Made by a program: the position numbers and the translations under genes | Assembly: GCF_003815655.1 (NCBI RefSeq) | Contig: NZ_CP033917.1 | Span: 2,418,001-2,482,000 of the forward strand | DNA: 64,000 nucleotides | Source: Chryseobacterium sp. G0201 | Lineage (GTDB): Bacteria > Bacteroidota > Bacteroidia > Flavobacteriales > Weeksellaceae | Reading direction: 5' to 3' | Shown: positions 52,192 to 59,257 of the stretch, piece after piece | Layout: every line of letters starts with the position of its first letter | Position numbering within the stretch: position 1 is the stretch's first letter | Notes under the pieces: generated by a model | Database searches by the model: none | Told to the model about the DNA's origin: nothing | What the model saw: only the letters and a program-made list of their open reading frames with translations

Positions 52192-53226
52192 ATGGAAAAT
52201 GTAGATTATATAATTGTAGGGGATGGATATGCGGGGTTGTTTTTCGCTCATCAGTTAATTAAGAATAACAAGTCTTTTATACTGTTTTCGGAAGGAAAGA
52301 AGAGTGCTTCTCAGGTTTCTGCAGGGATTATTAATCCTGTAGTCCTAAAGAAATTCACAACATTCTGGAAAGCTCAGGAGCAAATAGACTTTCTTAAGCA
52401 TTCTCTTAAGGAAATTGAAACCTACACAAGTCAAAATTATTTGATAGAGGCTCCTATTCACAGGATTTTCCATGATGAAAACGAACAGAATCTTTGGCTT
52501 AAAAAATCTGGAAATGAAGATTTACAAAATTTTTTAGATAAAAAATTTGATCATTTAAATATAGTAAAAAACGATTTTCTCAAAGGAAAGGTGAATCAAT
52601 CTGCCAGACTTGACGTGAATGGATTTTTTAATGGTTTATTTAGTTTTTTAGAAAATGAAGCTAAATTAATTAAAGAAAAATTCGATTACTCTAAAATTGA
52701 TGAGAATAGTTCTACCTACAAAAATTTTAAATTTAAAAATATACTTTTCTGTGAAGGAATGGGGGTGAAGGACAATCCATTTTTTTCTGATATTGCTGTA
52801 ATTCCAAATAAAGGACATCATATTAAAGTAAAGCTTTCTACCCCGATTCCTGAAAATATTACGATCAAAAAGAAACATTTTTTGTTTCCAACTTACAATG
52901 GATTGTATTTTTATGGCGGAACTTATGACAGGGAACAACTTCATCATCATATAGATGATTCTGCAGTTGAGCAATTGGTGAAAGGATTATCGGAATTTTA
53001 TCCTTATGATTTTGAAGTTTCTGAAGTAAATTTCGGTTTCAGACCCACCGTGAAGGATAGAAGGCCTATTATAGGTCGCCACTATCAAAATAAAAACTTA
53101 TACGTTTTTAATGGTCTTGGAGCACGCGGAATTTTGAATGGTTGTTACTTTTCGAAGAGTTTATATGATTTTATTGAAAATGATGTTCCTTTGGATGAAG
53201 AAGTGTCTTTGGATAGGTTTAAATAA
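52192..53226 (+). CDS. FAD-dependent oxidoreductase (DAO type)
   Basis: A 344-residue flavoprotein: dinucleotide motif VDYIIVGDGYAGLFFAHQL right at the N-terminus, SAGIINPVVLKKF, then the DAO-type substrate domain and the late NFGFRPTVKDRRPIIG and GLGARGILNGCYFS, which closes the FAD site. It resembles the glycine/D-amino-acid oxidase class found near T9SS genes in Bacteroidetes; substrate unknown. The start is fixed by the Rossmann motif, so its leader overlaps the gldN terminator. Confidence 0.85.
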   Translation: MENVDYIIVGDGYAGLFFAHQLIKNNKSFILFSEGKKSASQVSAGIINPVVLKKFTTFWKAQEQIDFLKHSLKEIETYTSQNYLIEAPIHRIFHDENEQNLWLKKSGNEDLQNFLDKKFDHLNIVKNDFLKGKVNQSARLDVNGFFNGLFSFLENEAKLIKEKFDYSKIDENSSTYKNFKFKNILFCEGMGVKDNPFFSDIAVIPNKGHHIKVKLSTPIPENITIKKKHFLFPTYNGLYFYGGTYDREQLHHHIDDSAVEQLVKGLSEFYPYDFEVSEVNFGFRPTVKDRRPIIGRHYQNKNLYVFNGLGARGILNGCYFSKSLYDFIENDVPLDEEVSLDRFK

Positions 53227-53252
53227 TGTGTCATTCACAATACAAAAAGGCC

Positions 53253-53280
53253 AAAGATTTACAATAAATCCTTGACCTTC
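53253..53280 (-). terminator. Terminator of HTH module 1
   Basis: AAGG, CAA and GATTT (53257-53270 region) pair with AAATC, TTG and CCTT (up to 53279) with two bulges; T-run on minus. It is 35 bases past the stop of the minus-strand HTH gene. Confidence 0.7.
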
Positions 53281-53314
53281 ATTAAAATATTAATTAAAAA
53301 TTGATGTTTAGTAC

Positions 53315-53695
53315 TTAAAAATCATCATCAACAGCAAATATTTTCTTCCATTTGGTGATGGTATTTCTGCTCATTTTCAGGTCTCTTGCCAGCTCTGAAT
53401 TATTCATTTTGTTTTTCTTCTGAAACTGCAAAATTTCAATCACAGCTCCCTTATCATAAGATCTATGAGATTGATTGAATATTTGCGTTTCCTTATCCTC
53501 TGTTCCGAATATTTTTTCATTAAGACTCAATATATCTAAACTGGATAATTCTTTTTTATTCAGAAGGTTTTTGCATTCCTGTTCTTTATCAGGATATTTC
53601 ATCTGTATCATATCCTTGAAGATCTTTTTGTAATCCGGAGAGGTTGAGTTTTCATCATTAAGATTAGATATCATAGGCGTAGAATTTTTAATCAT
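53315..53695 (-). CDS. Small HTH protein of module 1 (second gene)
   Basis: About 126 residues from the Met at 53695 (MIKNSTPMISN). The C-terminal 45 residues are a helix-turn-helix: VIEILQFQKKNKMNNSELAR followed by KMSRNTITKWKK. The middle reads LNEKIFGTEDKETQIFNQSHRSYD, nearly the same as in module 2 (LNNIIFGIKDKETLIFNQMHRSYD). Its start overlaps the end of the first gene of the module by 8 bases (ATGATTAA), so the two are translationally coupled. Often called transposase in databases, but no catalytic domain exists. Confidence 0.75.
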   Translation of the reverse strand: MIKNSTPMISNLNDENSTSPDYKKIFKDMIQMKYPDKEQECKNLLNKKELSSLDILSLNEKIFGTEDKETQIFNQSHRSYDKGAVIEILQFQKKNKMNNSELARDLKMSRNTITKWKKIFAVDDDF

Positions 53696-54125
53696 TATTG
53701 ATTGTTTTATATTTGGCAATCCACTTATAAAGGGTCGTTTTTGGGATTTTATATTCTTTTATAACCTGAGTCTTTGTTTTCTTTTTAGTTTCAATAATTT
53801 CTATGATGAAATCAATGATCTCTTTGGTGTAAATATTTTTCCTAAACTGAGGTAAGCTGGTTTTGTGTACTTTTGAGTGATTAGATTGAGAGGATTGTGG
53901 TGAATAAAGTATCAAATGCTGAGAATATATTCTGAAAAAATCATACTCAAGCAGTTTGCTCCATTTTAATAGATGGGCAGAATCTAAAGATTCACTCGTG
54001 TACATTGTATCGATCTGTTGTTCACTGCAGTTGAAAAAGTTACAGATCCTGGTAATACTGATATCACATTCGGTAACTCTTTTTTGGATAAGCGATCCTA
54101 TGTGTATGTCTTTTAAATTATGCAT
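53688..54125 (-). CDS. Small HTH protein of module 1 (first gene)
   Basis: A 145-residue protein with an N-terminal Cro-like helix region (ISITRICNFFNCSEQQIDTM), a signature LLKWSKLLEYDFFRIYSQHL, and a C-terminal IS3-OrfA-like HTH (KNIYTKEIIDFIIEIIETKK and IPKTTLYKWIAKYK). It pairs with the gene above and has a close paralogue at 58325-58783. Probably a DNA-binding regulator; lacking a transposase core. A minus-strand TAAATTTG box lies 86 bases before its start, inside the palindrome at 54216-54340. Confidence 0.75.
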   Translation of the reverse strand: MHNLKDIHIGSLIQKRVTECDISITRICNFFNCSEQQIDTMYTSESLDSAHLLKWSKLLEYDFFRIYSQHLILYSPQSSQSNHSKVHKTSLPQFRKNIYTKEIIDFIIEIIETKKKTKTQVIKEYKIPKTTLYKWIAKYKTINND

Positions 54126-54210
54126 AGAGGGAGTATGTATAAAAATGTTTTTGAATATAGTAGAATGATATTCTTAAACACTGATCATCATTGTGTTTGA
54201 AAATACATAG

Positions 54211-54218
54211 CAAATTTA
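54211..54218 (-). promoter_or_regulatory. -7 box of HTH module 1
   Basis: Minus-strand TAAATTTG, overlapping the outer end of the palindrome arm at 54216. Confidence 0.5.
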
Positions 54219-54340
54219 TTACACATTAATGAAAAATGTACTACTACAATTTTACTTCAATGGTTTATATTATTGAAAACCATTGTTTTGTGTGTTTTTT
54301 TTGAGATGAAATGTAGTAGTTTTTTTTCATTGTGTAATAA
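54216..54340. repeat. 125-base nested imperfect palindrome
   Basis: Outer arms: 54216-54247 (begins TTATTACACATT, ends GTACTACTAC) and 54313-54340 (begins GTAGTAGT, ends TGTGTAATAA), reverse complements with 4 extra bases in the left arm. Inside lies a second inverted repeat, CAATGGTTT (54258-54266) with AAAACCATTG (54276-54285). Confidence 0.8.
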
Positions 54341-54434
54341 TGAGATTTTGTATTATTTAAAAATTAGCTCTGCAGAAATATGCAAAGCGAATAAAAGAAT
54401 ACCCTAAAAACTGAGTAAATAAAATGTATTATTG

Positions 54435-55011
54435 TTAATAGGCACTTCCTACACAAAATTCAAAAACAGCTCCATTAATATTATTTCTAAAATCAATTGC
54501 TATTTCATCAGACCATACTACTCCGAGGTTGAAAATAATGGTTCCATAACGATATGCAGAAGTAGAAGAAACACTCCAATTACTTGTACAACCTGATAAT
54601 ATTGGAGTAGTGGTTGGATATACTCGTTGTCCGTTCTTATGTGGGTGGTGGTAAACAATATCATTACCACGATTATTATCAAAACCGGCTGCTTTAATTC
54701 TGAAATTAGCAAGTTCTCTGTTGAATTTAAATCTAACAAGTCCATTTGAGTAGCTTCCGTAGACAGAATTTAAAGGATGGGGCAGGTAAATCACACAAGG
54801 TTGGACTATTGCTTACATTACTCATCGTATTAGTAGTTAACGATGCGGTAACATATGTTGAACCTATATAGCCACTTGCTGCTGCTCCATTGTATGTGAA
54901 TGGAAGTGTCCATGAGCATGAAGTAGTATTAGGAAATGGAGGCTCTGCAGCCAGTCTAGCAGTCAAGCCTGTTACTCCTGTATAATATACTGTTACTGCG
55001 GGATGGTATTC
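54435..55011 (-). pseudogene. Frameshifted C-terminal remnant of an unknown secreted-type protein
   Basis: Two minus-strand frames make one protein: EYHPAVTVYYTGVTGLTARL through TMSNVSNSPTLCDLPA in the first, then HPLNSVYGSYSNGLVRFKFN to the end FEFCVGSAY in the second. The switch happens at a CCCC run near 54780, and removing one C restores the frame. Upstream of 55011 the frame meets stops at once, so the N-terminal part and start are missing. It looks like the C-terminal domain of a surface protein rich in Gly, Ser, Thr. A sequencing slip at the C-run cannot be excluded, but the missing 5' end argues for a true remnant. Confidence 0.65.
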
Positions 55012-55065
55012 TCAAGTTTAACGAAGATAAAAATTTTATATATAACATTAAGATTTAAAGTCAAC

Positions 55066-55094
55066 AAAAAATCGCCCTATAGCTAGGACGATTT
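55066..55094 (-). terminator. Hairpin with U-run (array element 0)
   Basis: AAATCG (55069-55074) pairs with CGATTT (55089-55094), inner CCTA/TAGG; six A on plus at 55066-55071 give the minus-strand T-run. A T-run also follows on plus, so it may act both ways. Confidence 0.65.
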
Positions 55095-55129
55095 GATAAT
55101 TTTTTTTGCAAATGTGTTTTAATTTCTTG

Positions 55130-55215
55130 AAAAAAAGGAAGCAAATAAGTTGATCTTAAAAGGGATGATTTTTTAAATATCAATATATTTGCAGTCCTTT
55201 ATAATTTACTTACGT
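55130..55215 (-). ncRNA. Candidate structured small RNA, family member 1
   Basis: Outer stem 55134-55147 with 55186-55200 (GCAAATA/TATTTGC plus AAAGGA/TCCTTT around a small internal loop). Inner stem TTGAT and TTAAAA (55150-55161) with TTTTAA and ATCAA (55171-55183). Loop contains GGGATGA on plus (CATCCC on minus). Seven T follow the stem on minus. See members 2 and 3. Confidence 0.5.
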
Positions 55216-55321
55216 TGAAAAAACTTCACAAACACTAAAATTTAGTAAGTAAATCTTAATAAATCGGATCATATAATATCTTAAAAATAAGAGCGGTTTT
55301 TCTTACCATCCAAAAGATTTT

Positions 55322-55359
55322 AAAAAAGGTAGTGAGCTTACCTTGGCTCACCCACTACC
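55322..55359 (-). terminator. Hairpin with U-run (array element)
   Basis: GGTAGTG (55328-55334) pairs with CACTACC (55353-55359), inner GAGC/GCTC; six T on minus after the stem. Confidence 0.6.
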
Positions 55360-55393
55360 AAACCCTTATTATAAATAAACTTTGTTGTTCTTT

Positions 55394-55469
55394 AAAAAAG
55401 AGGAAGCAAACACTAAATATAAAATGGGATGAATCTTTATATTAAATATTTGCATTCCTACTTCCACTT
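55394..55469 (-). ncRNA. Candidate structured small RNA, family member 2
   Basis: Outer stem AGGAAGCAAA (55401-55410) with TTTGC-A-TTCCT (55449-55459); inner stem AATATAAA (55416-55423) with TTTATATT (55436-55443); 12-base loop with GGGATGAAT on plus. On minus the RNA would begin AAGTGGAAGTAGGAA and end with six T. The same 5' segment is shared with member 3. Confidence 0.55.
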
Positions 55470-55563
55470 CACTCTAATTAATTTTTTGTGTAAACTATTA
55501 ATAATTAAAAGTAAAAATTTAAATAACCTTATTATGTCTTATTAATCTACATTCTATTAGTTA

Positions 55564-55650
55564 AAATAGTGAGTGTTTGTTTGAGGCTACACTCACTATT
55601 TAAATTTTTTCATCTTATGAACAAGTTGTGTTTTTATTACTAACTCGAAT
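55564..55650 (-). ncRNA. Candidate short transcript ending at a 13-bp hairpin
   Basis: A perfect 13-bp stem (55564-55576 with 55589-55601). On minus it follows the -7-like box TACATTTG at 55664-55657 by about 60 bases, so a transcript of roughly 90 bases could be made. The minus-strand T-run is short (TTTT); on plus AAATTTTTT follows, so the hairpin could also end plus-strand transcripts. Confidence 0.3.
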
Positions 55651-55810
55651 GTGATGCAAATGTATAATCAATTTTAGATAAATATATTACTGCAAATCTA
55701 CTATTAGTATTTAATTTGTTGATTTTTAGTTATTTAAATTTTATATGTAGTAGCTTTGACGTAATACTGAAAATTGATTTTGAGGAGTTATTACTCAAAA
55801 AGTCACAAAA

Positions 55811-55838
55811 AAAACCTTTAAAATATTTCATTTAAAGG
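55811..55838 (-). terminator. Terminator of TPR-HTH regulator 1
   Basis: CCTTTAAA (55815-55822) pairs with TTTAAAGG (55831-55838); eight T on minus. Confidence 0.85.
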
Positions 55839-55865
55839 CTTAAAAATTATTTTTCAACAAAGAAA

Positions 55866-57284
55866 TTAAAGTTCCATCATCCATTTATTAAGATCTACAT
55901 CTGAACTAAGGTCTAATTTTTTTCTAAGTCTGTATTTTCTTGATTCAATAGTACGGATTGAAATATTTTTGTATTGAGCAATAGTTTTAGTAGAAAGGTT
56001 TAACCTTAAAAAAGCAGAAAACCTTATATCATTTGCCGAAAGATTAGGATATCTTGTGGTTAATTTTTCATAAAATTCCGGATATACTTCTTTGAAGCGA
56101 GTCAGGAAAAAGGGATCATTCGTCATGGCGAGTTTAGACAATTCTTCAAAAGCTTCGTTGAGTTTGCTTTTTAGTTCATCTGTTTCGTGCATGGTTTCGA
56201 TAATTATTTCTTCAGCTTGTTTTTGTTTTTTTAGATATCTCTTTGTAAGTATGACAACGATAATTACTGATGCTGCTATTACTCCTGCTATCAATATAAA
56301 ATACTTTAATCTTTCGTCCTTTTCCTTTTCGCTTTCAGCATGTATTATCTTGTCTACAGGTATTCTCAGAGCTTCTCTTTCGGCCTCGCTAATGCTGTCT
56401 TTTATATCAGAATATTTTTGAAGATATTCATTTTTTTTCTCTTCATTATCAAGCGATTTATAAGTTTCTGAAATTATTTTATAAGCATTTTTAATGTCGC
56501 TTTTTCTTGATATCCGTTCAGAAATAGCCAGAGATTTAAGATAATAGTCTAAAGCCTTCTCATAATCTTTTCTTTCTGTATGCAGTTTTCCAAAGGCGAG
56601 CAGTGTCATAGATTTTTGATAAAAACTAAAATCACCATTTATTTGGCTGGCTTTATTAAGATAATATTCTGCAGAATCTATTTTTTTATTTTTTATAAAA
56701 TTTTCCGCCATATAAACATAGGTAAGCGGCTGAACGGCTATTTTTGACCGTTTTTTAAGGGTTAAATTAATAGAGTCTGTCGCACGAAGCTCTTCAAAAT
56801 TTGCTATTTTCCAGGTATAATAAAAATATAAAAGTTTTTCTTTTTCCTTTCTGTCTGAGATTTGTTTTGCAAAATAAATTGAGGTGTCAAGACTGGTATT
56901 GGACTGATCCAGAAGCCCCAGAGAAGCATAGTTTCTGGCATATTCTCCATACATTCTTGCACACAGTGTAGGATTTTTTATTTTTCTTAATTCTGTTTCT
57001 GCGTTCTCCAAATACTTCAGACTTTCTTTATATCTGTGAAGATTCCAGAACAAACCGCCAATATTAATATAAGCTGCGATTACGCCATCTTTATTTTTTT
57101 GCTTTTCATAGTTTTTTATAGCATTAATATTAAGTTCTATGCTCTTCTTAATATTGCCTTCTGTTCTGTATTTTTCAGAGAGGCTGTCGAGATCTTTTAT
57201 AGAATATATTTGTGCATTATAATTCCCTATAATTAATAAAATGAAAACATATAATGTTTTTTTTAAATTAAATTTTAAAAACAT
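55866..57284 (-). CDS. TPR-membrane-HTH regulator 1
   Basis: A 472-residue protein: N-terminal signal or anchor (LKKTLYVFILLIIGNYNAQ), about 280 residues of TPR units (RYKESLKYLENAETELRKI, KDYEKALDYYLKSLAISE), one membrane helix (YFILIAGVIAASVIIVVIL, about residue 330), a helical linker, and a C-terminal LuxR-like HTH (LSTKTIAQYKNISIRTIESR then KYRLRKKLDL). The layout places a periplasmic TPR sensor on one side and a DNA-binding domain on the other. Targets unknown; the flanking non-coding arrays and HTH modules are candidates. TACTTTTG box on minus at 57304-57311. Confidence 0.85.
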   Translation of the reverse strand: MFLKFNLKKTLYVFILLIIGNYNAQIYSIKDLDSLSEKYRTEGNIKKSIELNINAIKNYEKQKNKDGVIAAYINIGGLFWNLHRYKESLKYLENAETELRKIKNPTLCARMYGEYARNYASLGLLDQSNTSLDTSIYFAKQISDRKEKEKLLYFYYTWKIANFEELRATDSINLTLKKRSKIAVQPLTYVYMAENFIKNKKIDSAEYYLNKASQINGDFSFYQKSMTLLAFGKLHTERKDYEKALDYYLKSLAISERISRKSDIKNAYKIISETYKSLDNEEKKNEYLQKYSDIKDSISEAEREALRIPVDKIIHAESEKEKDERLKYFILIAGVIAASVIIVVILTKRYLKKQKQAEEIIIETMHETDELKSKLNEAFEELSKLAMTNDPFFLTRFKEVYPEFYEKLTTRYPNLSANDIRFSAFLRLNLSTKTIAQYKNISIRTIESRKYRLRKKLDLSSDVDLNKWMMEL

Positions 57285-57303
57285 GACTTGTGGTTTTGTA
57301 ATA

Positions 57304-57311
57304 CAAAAGTA
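57304..57311 (-). promoter_or_regulatory. -7 box of TPR-HTH regulator 1
   Basis: Minus-strand TACTTTTG, 20 bases before the start codon. Confidence 0.6.
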
Positions 57312-57427
57312 GTTTTTATAGTATATTATTGTATGATTTACAGATATAATTTATTATTATTTATTTGTTCTTAATATAAATTGAATTGTTTTTATCTGAT
57401 TTTAAGGCTCCTTTTTTAATTTTCAAT

Positions 57428-57486
57428 AAAAAAAGGAATGCGAATCACTTAAAATTGAAGATCAAAATTGAGTGTTCACATTCCTT
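57428..57486 (-). ncRNA. Hairpin element with U-run (array, divergent member)
   Basis: AAGGAATG-C-GAA (57433-57444) pairs with TTC-A-CATTCCTT (57475-57486); an inner imperfect stem CACT../..AGTG. Seven T on minus after the stem. It lacks the CATCCC loop. Confidence 0.35.
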
Positions 57487-57551
57487 ACAAACTTTATTTA
57501 AAAAACTTATGAGACAATTTTATTTATTTTGTATACAATTATTCATCTTTC

Positions 57552-57626
57552 AAAAAAAATAGAATGCAGGTTCTCAAACCTAATCATAGATCATGAATAA
57601 GATCCCTGCAATTTCTATTTCTACTT
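57552..57626 (-). ncRNA. Hairpin element with U-run (array, related to members 2 and 3)
   Basis: ATAGAATGCAGG (57559-57570) pairs with CCTGCA (57605-57610) and TTCTAT (57613-57618) with a 2-base bulge in the same place as in members 2 and 3. The flank TTTCTATTTCTACTT (57612-57626) matches theirs (TTCCTAyyTCCACTT). Eight T on minus. The inner stem is only GATC/GATC and the loop differs. Confidence 0.4.
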
Positions 57627-57660
57627 TACTTATTACTACGAAGATGTTTTTTTTCTAATT

Positions 57661-57739
57661 AAAAATAGGGCGCAAATCAAAAATGTAAAGAGGGATGAAT
57701 TTTTACATTGATAAATATTTGCGCTTCCTATCTCCACTT
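57661..57739 (-). ncRNA. Candidate structured small RNA, family member 3
   Basis: Outer stem ATAGGGCGCAAAT (57665-57677) with ATTTGCGC and CCTAT (57717-57731, TT bulge); inner stem AATGTAAA (57682-57689) with TTTACATT (57702-57709); 12-base loop GAGGGATGAATT on plus. On minus the RNA begins AAGTGGAGATAGGAA and ends with five T. Confidence 0.55.
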
Positions 57740-57811
57740 AATAATTATATTTTGTATGATTAATAAAAATTTAATAAATGGCATTTACATTCAGTAAGGC
57801 ATCATTAAGGC

Positions 57812-57898
57812 AAAAAAATAGAATGCTGATTTATCTAAAGATCTTTCGATCAGTAAAACACTAATAATAAAACACAAATAAAAATCAATACATTCTAT
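57812..57898 (-). ncRNA. Hairpin element with U-run after HTH module 2
   Basis: ATAGAATG (57818-57825) pairs with CATTCTAT (57891-57898), followed on minus by seven T. Inner GATTT/AAATC also pairs. It can serve as the terminator of HTH module 2 or as a separate small RNA. Confidence 0.4.
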
Positions 57899-57953
57899 AT
57901 CTGGTCTTTATGACATATACTAAATTGTGTTTTTTAATGATTTTTAATTATTG

Positions 57954-58304
57954 CTAAGCCTCAAAAGAATGCAAATGCCTGTTTGAAAAATGTTTTTTCC
58001 ACTTTGTAACTGTATTTCTACTAAGCTTGAAATGATTGGCTAGTTGAGTGTTGTTTAAATTGTTTTTTTCTTGATAATCAAGTATTTCCATGATAGTTGT
58101 CTCGTCATAAGAACGATGCATCTGATTAAAAATAAGCGTTTCCTTATCCTTAATTCCGAAAATAATATTGTTAAGTTTAATTACGTCAAGCATAGAAAGA
58201 TCTGCTTTTTTTAATATGGTTTTGCATTGATCTTCTTTGTGAGGATGCTTCCTTGCTATAATATCATTATAGATTCTTTTATAGTTTGGTGTTACTCTTT
58301 CCAT
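57954..58304 (-). CDS. Small HTH protein of module 2 (second gene)
   Basis: A 116-residue protein, paralogue of the one at 53315-53695: LNNIIFGIKDKETLIFNQ and the HTH MEILDYQEKNNLNNTQLANH then KLSRNTVTKWKKHF. Here 20 bases separate it from the first gene instead of an overlap. No catalytic residues of transposases are present. Confidence 0.75.
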   Translation of the reverse strand: MERVTPNYKRIYNDIIARKHPHKEDQCKTILKKADLSMLDVIKLNNIIFGIKDKETLIFNQMHRSYDETTIMEILDYQEKNNLNNTQLANHFKLSRNTVTKWKKHFSNRHLHSFEA

Positions 58305-58324
58305 TTTGTGTTATTTTTAGTAAT

Positions 58325-58783
58325 TTAGATGGTATTTTTATTTTTTTTCTCCAATTCGTGGTTTCTGTATTTTACGGTCCATCTGTGAAGAGTTGTTTTT
58401 GGAATGCCGTATTGATCTATTATTTCATTCATATTTTTTTCTCCGGACTGTATAAGTTCTACCAGAAAATCTATTACCTCTTTAGTATAAATATTTTTTC
58501 TAAACTGTGGCAGCTCGCTGGGTTTTTCTCTGTCTGCACTGTATGCGTTACTTGGAGGAGAAAAAAGAATAAGATGCTGTGAGTATATTCTAAAAAAATC
58601 ATATTCTAATAACTTGCTCCATTTGAGTATAATATGTGCTTCTAAACTTTTAGACTCATACATTTCTTCAATTTCTTCTTCTGTACAGTTGAAAAAATTG
58701 CAAACTCTGGAAATATCCATTTCTGATTCAGTAACTTTCTGTCTAATTAAGTTCCCTACATTGATATTTTTAAAAGACTTCAT
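58325..58783 (-). CDS. Small HTH protein of module 2 (first gene)
   Basis: A 152-residue paralogue of the 53688-54125 protein, with the same order: DISRVCNFFNCTEEEIEEMY, ILKWSKLLEYDFFRIYSQHL, then KNIYTKEVIDFLVELIQSGE and IPKTTLHRWTVKYRN. Conserved gene order in both copies indicates a functional two-gene module. Minus-strand TAGATTTG box at 58836-58843. Confidence 0.75.
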   Translation of the reverse strand: MKSFKNINVGNLIRQKVTESEMDISRVCNFFNCTEEEIEEMYESKSLEAHIILKWSKLLEYDFFRIYSQHLILFSPPSNAYSADREKPSELPQFRKNIYTKEVIDFLVELIQSGEKNMNEIIDQYGIPKTTLHRWTVKYRNHELEKKNKNTI

Positions 58784-59257
58784 AACATTTTATTTAGAGT
58801 TAAAAAACTGTTTTTGTTCCTGTGAAACTTCTAAACAAATCTATGCGGTAAGCATTTAAAATGGCAATAAAATGTTGTTAATTGATGTTAATCGTAGCCT
58901 TATAATTCGATGTAAAGTGTTAATAGTTGTTTATGTAATTATTTTATTTTCAATATATTATGTTTTTGTTTGTGTTAATCTTAAAGTATTTTGAGATTTT
59001 ATCTCGTTGATACAGAATTTTTAAAATTTGGTTACTTTTTATTTTATTTAATGCTGATAATCTATGTCAATAAAATAATAAATGTAATCTAATACTTGAT
59101 AAGAGAATTGTGTTGGGAAACATTGTTTTTTACTATAAAAAATTGTTTTCTAAGTGTTTTATTAATTGATTTATAGTATTTAATTTCTCCATTTCTTATT
59201 TAGTGATTTTTGTTGAACTAAGTGATTTTTGACAGCTTTTTTTTTCTAATTTAGAGC
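58784..59257. other. 474-base gap between divergent regulators
   Basis: Very AT-rich. It holds the promoter of HTH module 2 near 58840 and presumably the promoter of TPR-HTH regulator 2. I see no hairpin element of the array type and no gene here. Confidence 0.5.
58836..58843 (-). promoter_or_regulatory. -7 box of HTH module 2
   Basis: Minus-strand TAGATTTG, 53 bases before the start codon at 58783. Confidence 0.45.

Larger units (their letters stand above)
54126..54434. other. 309-base gap with a large palindrome
   Basis: No gene. It holds the nested inverted repeat at 54216-54340 and the promoter of HTH module 1; the remainder is AT-rich with nothing recognisable. Confidence 0.6.
55012..55865 (-). 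other. 854-base non-coding stretch with a hairpin array
   Basis: No gene seen. Five hairpin elements lie here, all with a U-run after the stem when read on the minus strand: 55069-55094, 55134-55200, 55328-55359, 55401-55459 and 55564-55601. Two minus-strand -7-like boxes occur at 55657-55664 (TACATTTG) and 55693-55700 (TAGATTTG). The stretch ends with the terminator of the TPR-HTH gene. Confidence 0.6.
57285..57953 (-). other. 669-base non-coding stretch with a hairpin array
   Basis: No gene. It contains four elements with minus-strand U-runs: 57433-57486, 57559-57618, 57665-57731 and 57818-57898, and the promoter of TPR-HTH regulator 1. The element at 57818 lies just after the stop of HTH module 2 and can also end its transcript. 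Confidence 0.6.

Noticed and set aside
55060..57900. Hairpin array as a CRISPR array
   Set aside because: The repeated units are not near-identical, spacing varies, they form long internal stems, and no cas genes are present.
53315..58783. HTH pairs as complete insertion sequences
   Set aside because: No DDE or other catalytic domain, no terminal inverted repeats or target duplications found; only DNA-binding domains are visible.
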